From contig VCAZ01000005.1 in assembly GCA_005784505.1 (NCBI GenBank), forward strand, positions 935,001 through 999,000: a stretch of DNA of 64,000 nucleotides. Direction: 5' to 3'. This stretch comes from Bagarius yarrelli (lineage: Eukaryota > Chordata > Actinopteri > Siluriformes > Sisoridae). Of this stretch, positions 49,338 through 60,774 are shown piece by piece. Both the position numbers and the translations under genes were made by a program. The notes beneath the pieces were generated by a model. It had not been told where the DNA came from. It ran no database searches and saw nothing but the letters and a program-made list of their open reading frames with translations. The number at the start of each line of letters is the position of its first letter. The first letter of the stretch is position 1.

Positions 49338-49452
49338 GGGTGAGCAGTAGCTTAGTGGTGAAGGTATTGGACTGTTAAACGGAGAGTTCTGGGAAATTAA
49401 CCAACCAATCTTCTAAACAACAATTTACCACCTCAACCACTGTGCTACCATT
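49338..49452 (+). repeat. SINE family A, head-only, rearranged
   Basis: GAGCAGTAGCTTAGTGGTGA and AGGTATTGGACTGTTAAACG are the SINE head. The right part ends CCTCAACCACTGTGCTACCA, which looks like a head in the opposite orientation, suggesting two partial copies back to back. Confidence 0.5.
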
Positions 49453-49999
49453 TCTACAACTTGCCAAACAGCTTCTGCCCCTTGGTATAACTGCACAGTA
49501 TTCTGAATCTTATTTTGAGTGAGGCAATTGTTTAGGACTGATGTAAAGAAACTAATTATTTAAGTCTTAAATGTTAAGTAACAAATATATATAGATTTTT
49601 TGGGGGGGAAATCACTGATGTTTTTTGGGTGACCAAGAAAGGATATAACTAGCAAGCAACGTCTCACCCGAACGAGAAATAAACAAAATCATTAATTATG
49701 ACGAAAATATTTCCATAGAAACATTTTTTTATATTTCAGGACGATATTTTTTTCTTCACTACTCTGCTTATTACCTTTTGGACACATTCACACCCGTCCA
49801 CATGTCAACGCCTTACTGAAGAACAGAAGGGTTTCTACACTGATTTTTTTTTCCCTCAACGTTTATAAAATCTTCTCATTTCCCCGTGCTGTAGCTCTCG
49901 CCGGAGCAGTTTTTCCTCAGGTAGAGTAATTGAACAATGATTAGTTTGGACATGTAAGGACAACTCCACCCAGCAGCCACAGTCATACCAAGCCATGTT
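49453..49999. other. No feature seen
   Basis: A+T-rich unique sequence. Confidence 0.5.
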
Positions 50000-50240
50000 T
50001 ACTCTTATAATCAGGACTGGCGGTCAGCCTCCAATGGAAAACATCAGCCCAGGATCTGCCATGACCATTCCAGCAGACGTCACAGCTGCAGTGGCTGGAT
50101 AAATATATTTAAAGTGTAATTTCGACTCGTGCTGCCTGTGAAGCATCTCGCCAATCACCTGGCAGAGGCAAGGCCAACAAAAACAAAGCACTAAATCACA
50201 CAAATATTTGATGACAGTCCATTTCACCTGAGTAAATAGA
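50000..50240. other. Candidate conserved non-coding element
   Basis: Repeat-free, balanced (ATGACCATTCCAGCAGACGT, TCGCCAATCACCTGGCAGAG). There is no coding signal. Inference only. Confidence 0.28.
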
Positions 50241-51217
50241 GACACAGTGCCAAAATATTTAATGTTGAGAGAAGGAAAGAGAGAGAGAAAAAGAGCGAGA
50301 GAGAGAAGAGAATAAAGTCCAAGTCTTCTATTGCGATCACAAAGATTTTTTCCAGAATGCTTTCAAGGTTTCCTTCAGATAAGAGCCAAGTCCATATTCA
50401 CTTGTCATAAGATGGATGAGTAAGATTTCATCAACTGTTTCTAACCAGATGCACATGCCTGTGATGTCACTCTGATCTCAACAACGACCTAGGAAAAACA
50501 GCTCACACTTCATGCAACACACACCATCAATCCACCATTTAGTGCATGTATGGAAAGTTTCACAATGCAAGCACGCCCTCTGCAGGGGGAGAGTCAAACC
50601 TCACAATCACACTAATGGCAGCTGAAGGTTTTTGTCCTTAAATAGCTCCTATAAGTACCAGGGTCGTGCTTCTTCAATCAGATCTATTCTGAAGTGCAGA
50701 CGTGCCGCAGGCAGTGCTTCAGCTTGGCTAGCTACGCAGATTACAGCCCATTTCACTGGCATCTCTTTTGCTATTAGCCTGCAGAAGCTAATGAGGTAGT
50801 AGATGGTAAATATCTAATGGAGTGTGTTAGCATGGTAATTAGAGGGGGCTAGTGACTGAGCGCAGGGAGGGGTGTAAAATTAGAATCTTGCAACGCTATC
50901 CATTTAACCTGACATCTGAGATGAAACATTTCCCAGGCCATATTTTTTTTTAATTGTGTCGCCTCATAACTATAGCGTGAAAAAAAAGGCATACTTTAAT
51001 GTATATTTCATATTTGGATTTAAAAGGGGGAATTCCCAACATACATCCATCCCAAAAATGGACAGACATGAAAAGCTACTTAAAAATGTTAAAAAAAAAG
51101 TTATAATAAAAGGTATAATAAAACATATGATGATAATAATAATAATAAAATAATGCTAACAATAATGCTAATGCTAATAATGATAATTATAATAGGTTCA
51201 ATGTTAACTTTTTTTTT
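50241..51217. other. No gene seen; GA tract, ATA tract and one balanced patch
   Basis: (GA)n-rich at 50270-50312. 50680-50870 is balanced (GCAGAAGCTAATGAGGTAG, AGCATGGTAATTAGAGGG). (ATA)n at about 51127-51152. Confidence 0.45.
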
Positions 51218-51424
51218 TACGTTACATTTCTGGCATTTGGTAGACGTTCTCATCTAGAGCAACATTACATTTGTGTCTTTTTTTTTTTTTTAATTCCAAC
51301 AGTTAAGGGGTTAAGAGCCTTGTCTGCAGGCCCAGAAGGTGGTAGTTTAATGGTGCTGGGATTTAAACCCACAATATTTCGATCAGTAGTCCAACACCTT
51401 AAATACTGAGTTACTGCTTCCCCA
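51218..51424 (-). repeat. tRNA-derived SINE, family A, near full length
   Basis: On the minus strand: head GCAGTAACTCAGTATTTAAG, B box GGGTTTAAATCCCAGC, middle AAGGCTCTTAACCCC and tail AGATGAGAACGTCTACCAAA. A T-run interrupts the spacer. Confidence 0.82.
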
Positions 51425-51757
51425 ATAGTTTATATAATAAAAATAATAATAATAATAAAAAGAAGAAAAAACAATTTAAGTGAAAAAATGAAGAAAAAGA
51501 AGCGGAGGTTTATAATACAATATGATTATTGACATAATCTTTTTCAATAATAATCATAAAGAAACAGAATTGAGATCCAATTTACGCTACATCTTTTCTT
51601 TGTCCTAAGTGGTGTACAAACTTTTGCACACAATTATTACAATATCGATGAGTAAATTCATATCAGCAATTTAAACAAAGGTCTTGGAGAAACGTGTGTA
51701 TGTTTCCACACAGTGTTTTGTGAATAGTAAGCAGACTGAATAGATTTACTGTATATG

Positions 51758-51794
<37 letters not shown>

Positions 51795-52375
51795 GATATT
51801 TTATCAGTGATGTGTGTCTGAAAGCTTTGGCTCATGCTCAGTACTCACCTGGATATTTGTTGTGCAGATCACTCATAAATATTTCTCTTTGCCATCTATT
51901 GAAGCCAGATTTGAAAGGTTGTGACTGAGTCTCTCTGAAGTCCAGACATGAAAGTGTGGACTCTCTGGTGCATCCCGCAGAACCTGCAGCTCAGCTGTAA
52001 AAGCAAATCAGATCTGTCCGGGCTGAGTCGGCCAGGCACCGTTCCCCCCCACAGGAACCCAGCATCTCACACAGAGTTCCATCCTGAAACATCTAATCAA
52101 GACATCCGCATTAGGATTCAAAGACAAACTGAACGTTTAAAGGAACAATCAAAGGCAGACAGCAATCACGCAGCAATCACAGCTCCGCTAATCGGGACGA
52201 GGTCTGGATAAAAGATGTGAAGATTAGTGGGAAAGCAACATTAGAATGAAAAAATACAACACCTGGCATAATGATAATTGACAAATTAAATTTAGCAATG
52301 TTTTTAAATATAATCCTTTGTTGAAAGTTGTAACTTAATTTTTTCTTTCGTTTTTTTTTTTTTCCCAGAAAGACC
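51425..52375. other. No gene seen; simple repeats
   Basis: (AAT)n at 51436-51458 and (CA)n at 51758-51792. 51900-52210 is balanced unique sequence. Confidence 0.5.
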
Positions 52376-52432
52376 CATCAATAACTGGCGCATGTCGGTG
52401 CCGGTGCCTTAACCCACTACACCACGGCATCT
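52376..52432 (-). repeat. SINE head fragment
   Basis: The minus strand has ATGCCGTGGTGTAGTGGGTT and AAGGCACCGGC, a tRNA-like A-box head without the rest of the element. Confidence 0.5.
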
Positions 52433-53631
52433 ATCTCCATTTCATCCCTCTGTCCTATAAATAAAGGCAAAAATGCCCCCCAAAAAATTGTATTTGAATT
52501 ATTACTCCCAGAATTTACAAACCATAATAAAAAAAACCCCAGATTTAACAGTCCTGTCTTAAATTTGGTGTGATAACCAAAACACATGGTTTGGATCTTT
52601 TTCAGGTTTTTTTATGCTTTAAAACTGTTTTTGATTATTTAAAGGATTCCAGACTAAGGATTACCAAATGTGCTGAAATTCTAGGAGTAAATATACGGAT
52701 GTAGGTTCCTCTACTTTACAGCCTGTTTATATCTTGTGAATTCCTTCCAGCGAACAAAAAACGGCTTTCATGTCCATAATTGGACATAACAAGCTCACTT
52801 TCTCCATGTTAACGATGGGCAGTCCCACCACTCCATGGTCACCTAAAGCACTCTGGTTAAGAAGCAGGAAGAATAACGAGAAAACTAATACCTTCTGCTG
52901 AGAGGAAAAGGGTCAGGAACATTAAACATCTTCGACACCTTCAGAAGAGCACCTCGGTCTGGCAGTCGACTTCCTGTAGGAAACGTTATTAGGAAGTAAA
53001 CACACGAGGTTGTATGCGGGGGAAACACTTCATCAAAAGCAGTCTTAAGCTGAGTAATGGCTGCGCAAAAGCAGACTTGAAGTGCATGTGTAAATAAAGA
53101 GGGTAAAAAAAGAAAAAAAATGGCTATAAAGGAGAAGAAAAGGCTACACGGTTTGTGTGTTGTGGAAAATAATGAGAGAAAAGCTGCTGTGACTTATTAA
53201 AATGAGTTATTTAGTCATTTGAGTTCTATTTACTTTAATTGTTGTGAACCACATTTTGACTTTGGAATAAAGAAATTAAAACAGACCCCCCCCCCACCCC
53301 GCTTTTTAAATATATTCCTATTCCTATTCCCAAAACCGGTTTCTGATCTAATGTTTAGCTTGAAGATGTGTTAATTTGTTCATGTCACTTTTAGGAATTC
53401 TATGTAGAACATTTAAAAAACATTGTCTCTATTGGTTTTAATCAGGTTTTACTATTATTTTTCAGTTTGCTGCCATAAGCATGCTGGTTGGTGAGACGGA
53501 ATTGCTTATGTGCGTATGAGTGTGTCTATGGTGTCTCGTCCAGATTCACCTCAAGTCTGACTTTCTGGATTGGGCAACTTGGTTTAAATCTATTCTCTAG
53601 TGCAAAACGAGTGATGATGCACAGTTGAATG
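52433..53631. other. No gene seen
   Basis: Unique. C-run at 53286-53295. No exon or repeat is recognised otherwise. Confidence 0.5.
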
Positions 53632-53816
53632 GGGGGGGACTGGTAGCACAGTGGTTAAGTTGTTGGACCAACAACTTGAGGACCCGGGTTCGTCTCCCCA
53701 CCAAGCCACCACTGTTGGACCCCTGAGCAAGGCCATCAACCCCCAATCGCTCAGTTGTATAACAAGGAATATTGTAAGCCGCTCTGGATAAGAGCGTCTG
53801 CCAAATGCTGCAAACA
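53632..53816 (+). repeat. tRNA-derived SINE, family A, full length
   Basis: Head GGTAGCACAGTGGTTAAGTT, B box GGGTTCGTCTCC, the middle GAGCAAGGCCATCAACCCCC, TCGCTCAGTTGTATAAC and the tail GCTCTGGATAAGAGCGTCTG with CCAAATGCTG. The tail, like those at 42169 and 21936, is intact. Confidence 0.93.
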
Positions 53817-54385
53817 AAAAACAAATTGTTGCTAACATATTGTTGACATCAATTATACACAGAAACAAAAGTCAAACAAAATAAACACAGGAACTATCTG
53901 AGATATTAGATGACGCTATCTGAATCAGTAGAATACCACAAATATTACGTTCATCAGGGGTTTTTTAAAGATTTAAACCTAAAGTGGATGCGGTTTAAAC
54001 CTGTGTATGTTTGTGCATCTGTGTGTGTGTGTGTGTGTGTTATAATGAGAGATGTGACCAAGATTGTTGTGAATTTTCTTTAAACGAAATTATTTAATAA
54101 ATATTTTTTTTAAGTACATTACCATGTATTTGCAAATAAAGAATAATCCTGGAAATGCATTGATCAGTTTCACAGCAACGAACATGCTCGTTTCTAATAT
54201 CTAATGCTACGAAAACCTTTCCTTCATTTTTCAAGGTAACAAAAATGTGGTGCAAATTTCACATGAATTAGATTACAGAGAATAAGGATTTCATCAGAAA
54301 TAATCAAAAACTGTTCAATTCTAAATAAAAATGGCGACAAATTACTGATTTGACACAGCAATTTTTTTAGAATTGCAATCCTGCC

Positions 54386-54422
<37 letters not shown>

Positions 54423-54770
54423 AAAGAAAGTACAGCACAGGAGTCGCAGATCTACTGCACTTCCAGCCTTTGTGCTTGCGGTTCCTCTCTTAACAAGCCT
54501 GTAAAGAACCACAGAGCTGAAAACCAGGCCACCACAGTTATAGGCCGCCTCTTTAAGACGATGAAAAGCCAACACTGGTTTCTGCGCTGTTTCCAAACAC
54601 CCGGTCAGTGAATCGGCAAGCTTATTCTGCTAAACCGCGGACATGGCCCCATGCGCTCAGCCCAGAGCAGACATGGGAAATGCAGCCCATTTTCCATTCT
54701 GGCTTTCGGAGTATTAAGAAGTTGAGCTTAAATAGAAAAAGAGTCGCATATGGTTTTACTAAGTCCTTGA

Positions 54771-54773
<3 letters not shown>
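53817..54773. other. No gene seen; simple repeats
   Basis: (TG)n at 54020-54041 and (GA)n at 54389-54420. 54470-54720 is balanced unique sequence. Confidence 0.5.
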
Positions 54774-54817
<44 letters not shown>

Positions 54818-54850
54818 TGGTGGGTTAGGGGAGGGAGGGGGGGGGGGGGG
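54774..54850 (+). repeat. (A)42 followed by a G-quadruplex-capable block
   Basis: Forty-two A residues run directly into GGTGGTGGGTTAGGGGAGGG and then fourteen G at 54837-54850. The 77-bp strand is almost entirely purine. No gene-derived sequence precedes the A-run, so it does not look like a processed-pseudogene tail. Confidence 0.92.
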
Positions 54851-56021
54851 TCGGTGAGCAGATACACTGGGCATTAGTGGTTAACCAAGAGCTAATGAGG
54901 GAAGAAGAAAAACAGTGGGCTCAGATGAAACAATTTAGCGTGCAGTGTATAATGTCCTTATTGCCTTTCAGGGAAAAGCTGGTTTGTCATGTTAACCTCC
55001 TCTAGTGTAATTACTGTGCGGTTGAAAAGGTCTGTTTCGAATCAGTGCTGACAGCTTCAGATTCTTAAACCTGTGTGTTCTAATCAGAAGGCTGAAGCGA
55101 GCGCCGGTTAGGTTTATATAAGCACATGTTCCAGCTGCTTATTGGCGCAACTGAAGACGTGAGTTAGCAGGGTCGATCTTGGACGGTTTAAAACAACAAA
55201 CGGTTTCACGGGATGCAGTGCTGGTGAGGCGAACACGACTCTGCGGTCTTCGCTGGCACATAAAAGCAGATCTCATGATAGCAGCAGTGCTGAGGGTTTG
55301 GCTGCAGTAATGGACCTCTCTCATGGCCAACCAATAAATCCTAACAAATGAAAGAGCTTTTCTGTCTGTCTCTCTTCAGCCCTTTTCCTCCACATCCATC
55401 CTCCTCCTCCTCCTCCTTCTCCATCCCTCCCGCCTCCCAGGTGTTGGAGTGGCAGGGTCAGGCCAGGATCGGAGAGGATCAAAACCGGAGACATGTTGAA
55501 TCTATCCAGACCAAATCAGGTCCATGTGTCCTCCAGAGTGCCATTATTGCTATAAATGAACTTTATAGGGGCAACAATGTGTTGGGAAGTCTGCAAAAAC
55601 ATTAAAGGGGGTGGCGGGGGGGAGAGGGGCACAGGGAAAACTGCTCAGAGGGGACTAATAAGAGAGAGAGAGAGTGAGAGCGCACGCTCATGCTTTGGAC
55701 TACAGTGCTCACTGGCTGGCTAATAGTCCATTAAGAACCCAGATGCAGGTGGCCCAAAGTGGAAGCAGATAAGATGGCAAACCTTTTAACAGACTTCAGA
55801 GCATTAATGGAGAAAACCTGAGACAGAAAGAACACCACCAACATGTGTCTCATCATAACACCAAGGACCGTCTCCATGTCATAAATGTAAATTTAGAAGA
55901 GAAACCCATCTAACAGATGATGGATTTAGAAGACTATACAGCGCAAAGGTTTAGTGTGGTGAAATATTGCTGAAATAACATTCTGGAAACGTCTGCTGGT
56001 TTGCTGTTATTCACTTGGCAA
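54851..56021. other. No gene seen; one possible conserved patch
   Basis: 54930-55130 is balanced (CCTCTAGTGTAATTACTGTG). (TCC)n at 55398-55420. G-rich at 55607-55629. Confidence 0.45.
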
Positions 56022-56132
56022 CTGGTAGCTTTGCTGGTCTGCTAATCGGAAGTTCAGGAGTTCAACATCCAGAACCAGAAAGCTGTCAGTGCTGGGCCCT
56101 TGAGCAAGGCCCCTAATTCTTAATTAGCCAGT
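56022..56132 (+). repeat. tRNA-derived SINE, family A, partial
   Basis: TCTGCTAATCGGAAGTTCAG, a degraded B box and the middle GAGCAAGGCCCCTAATTC. The tail is missing. Confidence 0.7.
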
Positions 56133-56468
56133 GAGGGGAAAAAAAATCATTATCAGCACAAAACAGTCTTTAACATCCAAATCCAACGATACGAGAGAGA
56201 GAATAAAAAGCAAGCAGAAAGTCAAAAGATCGCAGAACAAAAAGCCGCTAGGATTCAGATGACGTGGATGGATCTGTGAACAGAGTGAGGCTAATAATCT
56301 GCAGCCCTGCGATGAATCACAGCACAGACTCACGACAGAGTAACTGAAGCAACTAAGCGCATCAAAGGCGCATGAACAGGACGATGCCCCCCTCCCTCAG
56401 CGCCACCGCCGGAGAGTCGTTAACCAGCAGGCCTACACTGTGATCCTTACAGCTATGATTAATGTGCA
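56133..56468. other. No feature seen
   Basis: Unique sequence. Confidence 0.5.
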
Positions 56469-56480
56469 CAGAGAGAGAGC

Positions 56481-56514
<34 letters not shown>

Positions 56515-56598
56515 CAGGGGTAAGAAAGCAAAAAGAGAAAGATAGAAGGGAAATAGGAGTCATAGAGAGAGAGAGAAGAAGAAAGAGAGAGAGAGAGA

Positions 56599-56652
<54 letters not shown>

Positions 56653-56959
56653 AAATAGAGAGATAGGGTGGGGAAAAAGAGAGAACAGGCCCTTCAAGCA
56701 GGCAGAGAGAGAGAGAAATTGGCGAGAGGGTGAAAGAGATAGAAAAGAGAACAACAAAGACAAAGCAAGAGAGAGAGAGATAAGTGGGGGTGAGAGCAAT
56801 TATAGGTGAGGTGAGAAAGACAGATAAAGACATGCAGACAGAGAGAATGAAAGAGAAAATGTGTGTGTGTGTGTGTAAAAAAAAACAAAAAAAAGAGTAA
56901 TTTTTTAACATACAAATAGAATTATTCGAAGGTGGAAGTAAAAGAGCATAGGACGTGTA

Positions 56960-57023
<64 letters not shown>

Positions 57024-57050
57024 AGAGAAAAGAGAAAAAGAGAGAAAAGA
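56469..57050. repeat. Polypurine (GA)n array, 580 bp
   Basis: Several long (GA)n tracts separated by short purine-rich interruptions (AAAG, GGGG) and a (GT)n at 56861-56876. The open frames here are pure repeat artefacts. Confidence 0.95.
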
Positions 57051-58106
57051 ACTGAGTAGAGCTGTACTTGTTCGTCTCTGCTTCTACTTATGGTCTGGAA
57101 ATGAGATTAAAGGGAAATCTCCAAACAGATTGAATTGTACTCGCAATAATTGCTGTGAACAGCTTATACCACACAGGCCACAAATAACACAGTCATAAAG
57201 AAAAAAAAAAACAAAAACCACAAGGTAGAGAAGAAAAACGAAGGAGGAGAAAGAGGTTGTGATCTGAAACCGCTCTCTCACTTCCTTAAGCAACCAAATA
57301 CAAGAGAAACGTTGAATTCATTAGAAAGTATAAAGCATAAGGTTAAAGCTCAAATACACTCGAAGGGTTTGAGTTCAAAGCGCTGGAATGTCCTCCTCCC
57401 TGAGGAAAGCCATATGTTACAGCTGATATCATTCGGGAAACATATGGAGTGTTTCAGAACACAACTGCTAAACAAGCTGAGGAAAATAACAAAACACCAA
57501 ATTAAAGAAAAAAAAAAAAAAAGTCTTGCCTCCATATTGGAGCAAACGTCAAGCCAGAGAGCAGAACAGAACAGATAAGACTGTCATTATATCACCCGCC
57601 AGGCATCCTCATCCCCCCGGGACTTCAAAAACGTCCAAATCCTTTTAAAGGAAGCTCAATATTGTCTCTTCTGTACGTCTCGACATCAGGCTTTAGAAGT
57701 ATTTGTGGGATGCCAAACCTTCCAATGAAACACAAAAGTATAAATCAACGCAAGCCACAAGATAAAAGTGGAGCCTTCATGCCAAAGAGCCTCCTGTCAT
57801 TCCTGCCATGATTGTGTTTAAAATAAAACCACATGCACCGACAAACAAAGGGAAAAAATGAAACGACAGAGCGCAGCCTAGTCACGATTTGATTAGTGGG
57901 TTCCAAACTGGCAGCTGAAGACATCCAGCAGAGAATCTGAACCCTGGATTATTAAAATAATTGTGTTGGCTTTCCTTTAATTTATTTTCTAGCAAAACAT
58001 TGGATATAAATATTTTAGCTAGTTCTTTATATGTTTATTCGTTGTCAGGGTTGAGGGTGTGCCAGAACCTCTCCTGGCAAGAGTGGATGTCCAAAGCAGA
58101 GCATCT
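57051..58106. other. No gene seen
   Basis: Unique, A-rich runs at 57200-57215 and 57508-57521. 57780-57950 is balanced. Confidence 0.5.
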
Positions 58107-58152
58107 CACACTCTCTCCTTCTCTCTCTCTCTCACACTCTCTCTCTCTCTCA
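58107..58152. repeat. Compound (CT)n with CACA
   Basis: Interrupted CT tract next to the SINE at 58165. Confidence 0.9.
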
Positions 58153-58164
58153 ACAAACACACAG

Positions 58165-58348
58165 ATTTACATGTACAGCATTTGCCTTATCAAAGCGACT
58201 TCAGTTTATCTCCTTTATACGTCTGAGCAATCCAGGGTTAAGGGCCTTGCTCAGGGGCCCAGCGGTGGTAACTTGGTGGTGCTGGAAATCAAACCCTTGA
58301 TCCTTTCAAATGGCAGTCCATCACATTAACCACTGCGTTACCACCGCC
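58165..58348 (-). repeat. tRNA-derived SINE, family A, near full length
   Basis: On the minus strand: head GGTAACGCAGTGGTTAATGT, B box GGGTTTGATTTCC, middle GAGCAAGGCCCTTAACCCTG and the tail AGTCGCTTTGATAAGGCAAA. Confidence 0.88.
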
Positions 58349-58474
58349 TTTTATAGGCTTACAAACATATTTACACACACTTCCCTCTAACACAAAGATA
58401 TTTTCACACATGAGGCGCTGTGTCACCCTGCTGCCTATTATAATCTTAATTGAAGAGTGTTTCTCCGTCCAAAA

Positions 58475-58600
58475 TTGCATACTATATAGGGTGCGAAAAC
58501 AAGTATGTAAAGCATACTAATCCTTAGTATGCAAAAAACAGTATACAAAAAGTCCCTGAAAGACCTACTACTTCTGACCGGATACTGAAGTACGCAATAG
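58475..58600. repeat. Dispersed-repeat-like sequence with AGTATGCA blocks
   Basis: GCATACTATATAGGGTGCG, CCTTAGTATGCAAAAAACAG and AGTATACAAAAAGT resemble a recalled fish DNA-element family. No ends are defined. Confidence 0.4.
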
Positions 58601-58837
58601 CACAACAACGTAGATAAATACAAATTAGAAATTACACCACTTATTTTTTTCTAAAAAGGGTTGTTAGCTAGTAATTGTGGAAACAAGTAGCTGGCTGAGT
58701 TGTTATTGATACTTTCTGTAGGGTCAGAAACATGAGATTCGCAGATACCGATTGATCCGATTCGGCTAAACGGTGAGATTTAGCAGACCTGTCAATCCGG
58801 AGGAGACAGTGTGAACCCTCATCCTAAAAATTTGCTG

Positions 58838-58852
58838 AGCGCCCTCTAGTGA
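58838..58852 (-). promoter_or_regulatory. CTCF-like binding motif, minus orientation
   Basis: AGCGCCCTCTAGTGA reads TCACTAGAGGGCGCT on the minus strand, with the CTAGAGGGCGC core of the CTCF consensus intact. It lies 1.6 kb left of the plus-oriented motif, so the two point away from each other. Confidence 0.5.
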
Positions 58853-59299
58853 AAGGACAATGGCAAAAGCAGTCAGAAACCCTACTGACTTAAAGAACTT
58901 GTGAGACTCAGATCCGGAATAAGAATAAGAAAAAAAAAACAACTCATCAACATTCGAATATATAGCATAAAGCGCCATTATCAGGTGCTTAAAGTAACTT
59001 AACGTACTTGAGGAAAAAATATTCTCTAATGGTTACACTAAATTTGCTTAACAGCATCTAAATTAAACATTATACAACTTTTGTTAGTGTCATTTTTTTT
59101 TAAAGAACAAAAGTAAAAATTGAACAGATTTTCTAAACAAAGAATATCATCTAACTTAGAAAAAAAGATACAGGACTACCCAACCGAGTCTGTTAGGAGC
59201 ATGCGTCAGTTATGATTGTTTGTGGCTCACAATGTCGAAGAAAGAGATGAGAAACATGCATAAATCAGACTCACACTAAGGTTAGCAAGAAAACTGGGC

Positions 59300-59305
59300 T
59301 TTATT
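59300..59305 (-). terminator. Candidate distal poly(A) signal AATAAA
   Basis: On the minus strand CCAAATAAAGCCC contains AATAAA about 1.8 kb after the stop. It would suit a long vertebrate 3' UTR. Another AATAAA lies at 59874-59879. Whether any of them is used is not visible here. Confidence 0.25.
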
Positions 59306-60463
59306 TGGAAACCAGACATGATGAGTGGAAAGAATCAGTAAAAATGATCACGGTTCCTACATGACGCTGCCTTTTGCAGAATGTGTGCCTGTATGGATGA
59401 ATTTTTTTCTTAACATTATCAAGAACAGCATGTGTACTGATACACACCAATGCCATGAAGGCCACCGAGCACACTAAACACACACCACACTGAAATTCTT
59501 AGTAATTAGAATAACAGATGGATCCAAAAAGTGGCATTAATTTTCCAAAGTCAATAACATCTGGATGTTTTTACCTTAATATCACACACCACTGTGCTTA
59601 TGTAGGAATTGAGGTTGTCATGTGTTAACACGGAAGTTCAATAAGGGGAATGTGGTCCAGTAATTTCTCCTCAGTGTCAGTGGGTAAAATGATTCCTTTT
59701 ACGATTATGTTTTAAATACTAAGGACAGCTATACATTTTAGAATACGTTTTGATTGGAAAGAAAGAAAGAAGGCAGGAGGGAAGGATAAACTATCCTCTT
59801 CCCGATTTTTTAGGGTTCTTCTTGGAGTGCAACAAATAAACAGACTGGGACTATACAGTTTAAAGCCGGCACTTTTATTGATGCTAGAATTCACTAGTCT
59901 TCAAAACAAAACAAAACAAACAAAAAAAAAAGAATATAATTTTGGGAAACAACTACTTAGGAATAAAATAGCACAATTTTATTAATAAGTCTCATCCTGT
60001 AAGATTTGGCATCGTCTCCTTAGTACTAAAAATCTCAGTTTATATATGTTAGTAAAAATCTATAGCACTTTTTATGCAATAAATAATCATCAGCCTAGCC
60101 GATTAGCGTAGGAGCTCAGGCGATATGTGCTAATAAAGTAGTTCTGTAATGCCAGTGTTAAAGGTCAGCTTCCACAAATGCACTGCACTATTACATAAGG
60201 GAGAAAAAAAAAAAGACATTAATAAAATGAAAAAAGTACCTTAAATTGGTATAATGTCATTCTCGTCCAGTCCTGCTGAATAGTGTTACCATAAACATGG
60301 TGACTATTAATCAAAAGTAGTACAAAGCCCTAATAAAAAAATATCAGGTTTTTGAAGCCCAGAGGGAAAAAATTATTGCAAACGATTCACATCTGCAGCT
60401 ATACAATATCATTGAACCAAAAAGAGCTAATAATGTCATCAAAACTTGGCCAGCCAAGTCACA

Positions 60464-60478
60464 CCACAAGAGGGCAGC
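60464..60478 (+). promoter_or_regulatory. CTCF-like binding motif, plus orientation
   Basis: CCACAAGAGGGCAGC matches the established vertebrate CTCF core (CCASYAGRKGGCRS) at all but one position. It lies about 600 bp beyond the stop codon of the rai14-like gene. A motif match alone does not prove binding. It pairs with an oppositely oriented motif at 58838-58852. Confidence 0.5.
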
Positions 60479-60751
60479 ATCATCCAGGTCACAGAAGCTC
60501 ATTTCCAGATTGTGCCCAAAATCCCTAAGCACCAGGAACGCTCACCGACTCAAATCAACAAACGCACAACTGGCTACCACATCATAGGTGAGAGAAGTGT
60601 AATCAAGGTAATCTATATTTTCTAACAGGGTAGGAGTCCTGCTCCCTGACCAAGGTGTATATGAAAATACCTACAAAAAAATGTCTACTTTTCGTCTGTA
60701 TGTAAAAAAGAATCTAAAAATAAATCTGAAATGTCTTAATATATTGCAATT

Positions 60752-60774
60752 GGGGGGGGGGGGGGGGGGGGGGG
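60752..60774 (+). repeat. Homopolymer (G)23
   Basis: There are twenty-three consecutive G residues on the plus strand, about 315 bp past the rai14-like stop codon. If the distal poly(A) signal is used this would be a C-run inside the 3' UTR. The length may be affected by sequencing slippage. Confidence 0.9.

Noticed and set aside
50574..50586. CTCF-like CGCCCTCTGCAGG
   Set aside because: The match covers only the core and is weaker than the two sites near the gene; not enough to call.
50792..50804. TGAGGTAGTAGAT, identical to the start of let-7f
   Set aside because: The bases after it diverge from let-7 and no complementary arm occurs within 100 bases downstream, so no hairpin can form.
54774..54815. 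Poly(A) run as the tail of a processed pseudogene
   Set aside because: No gene-derived sequence upstream and it is followed by a G-rich block, so it is a simple repeat.
56459..56915. 150-codon leucine/serine-rich frame
   Set aside because: Entirely within the (GA)n array; a repeat artefact.
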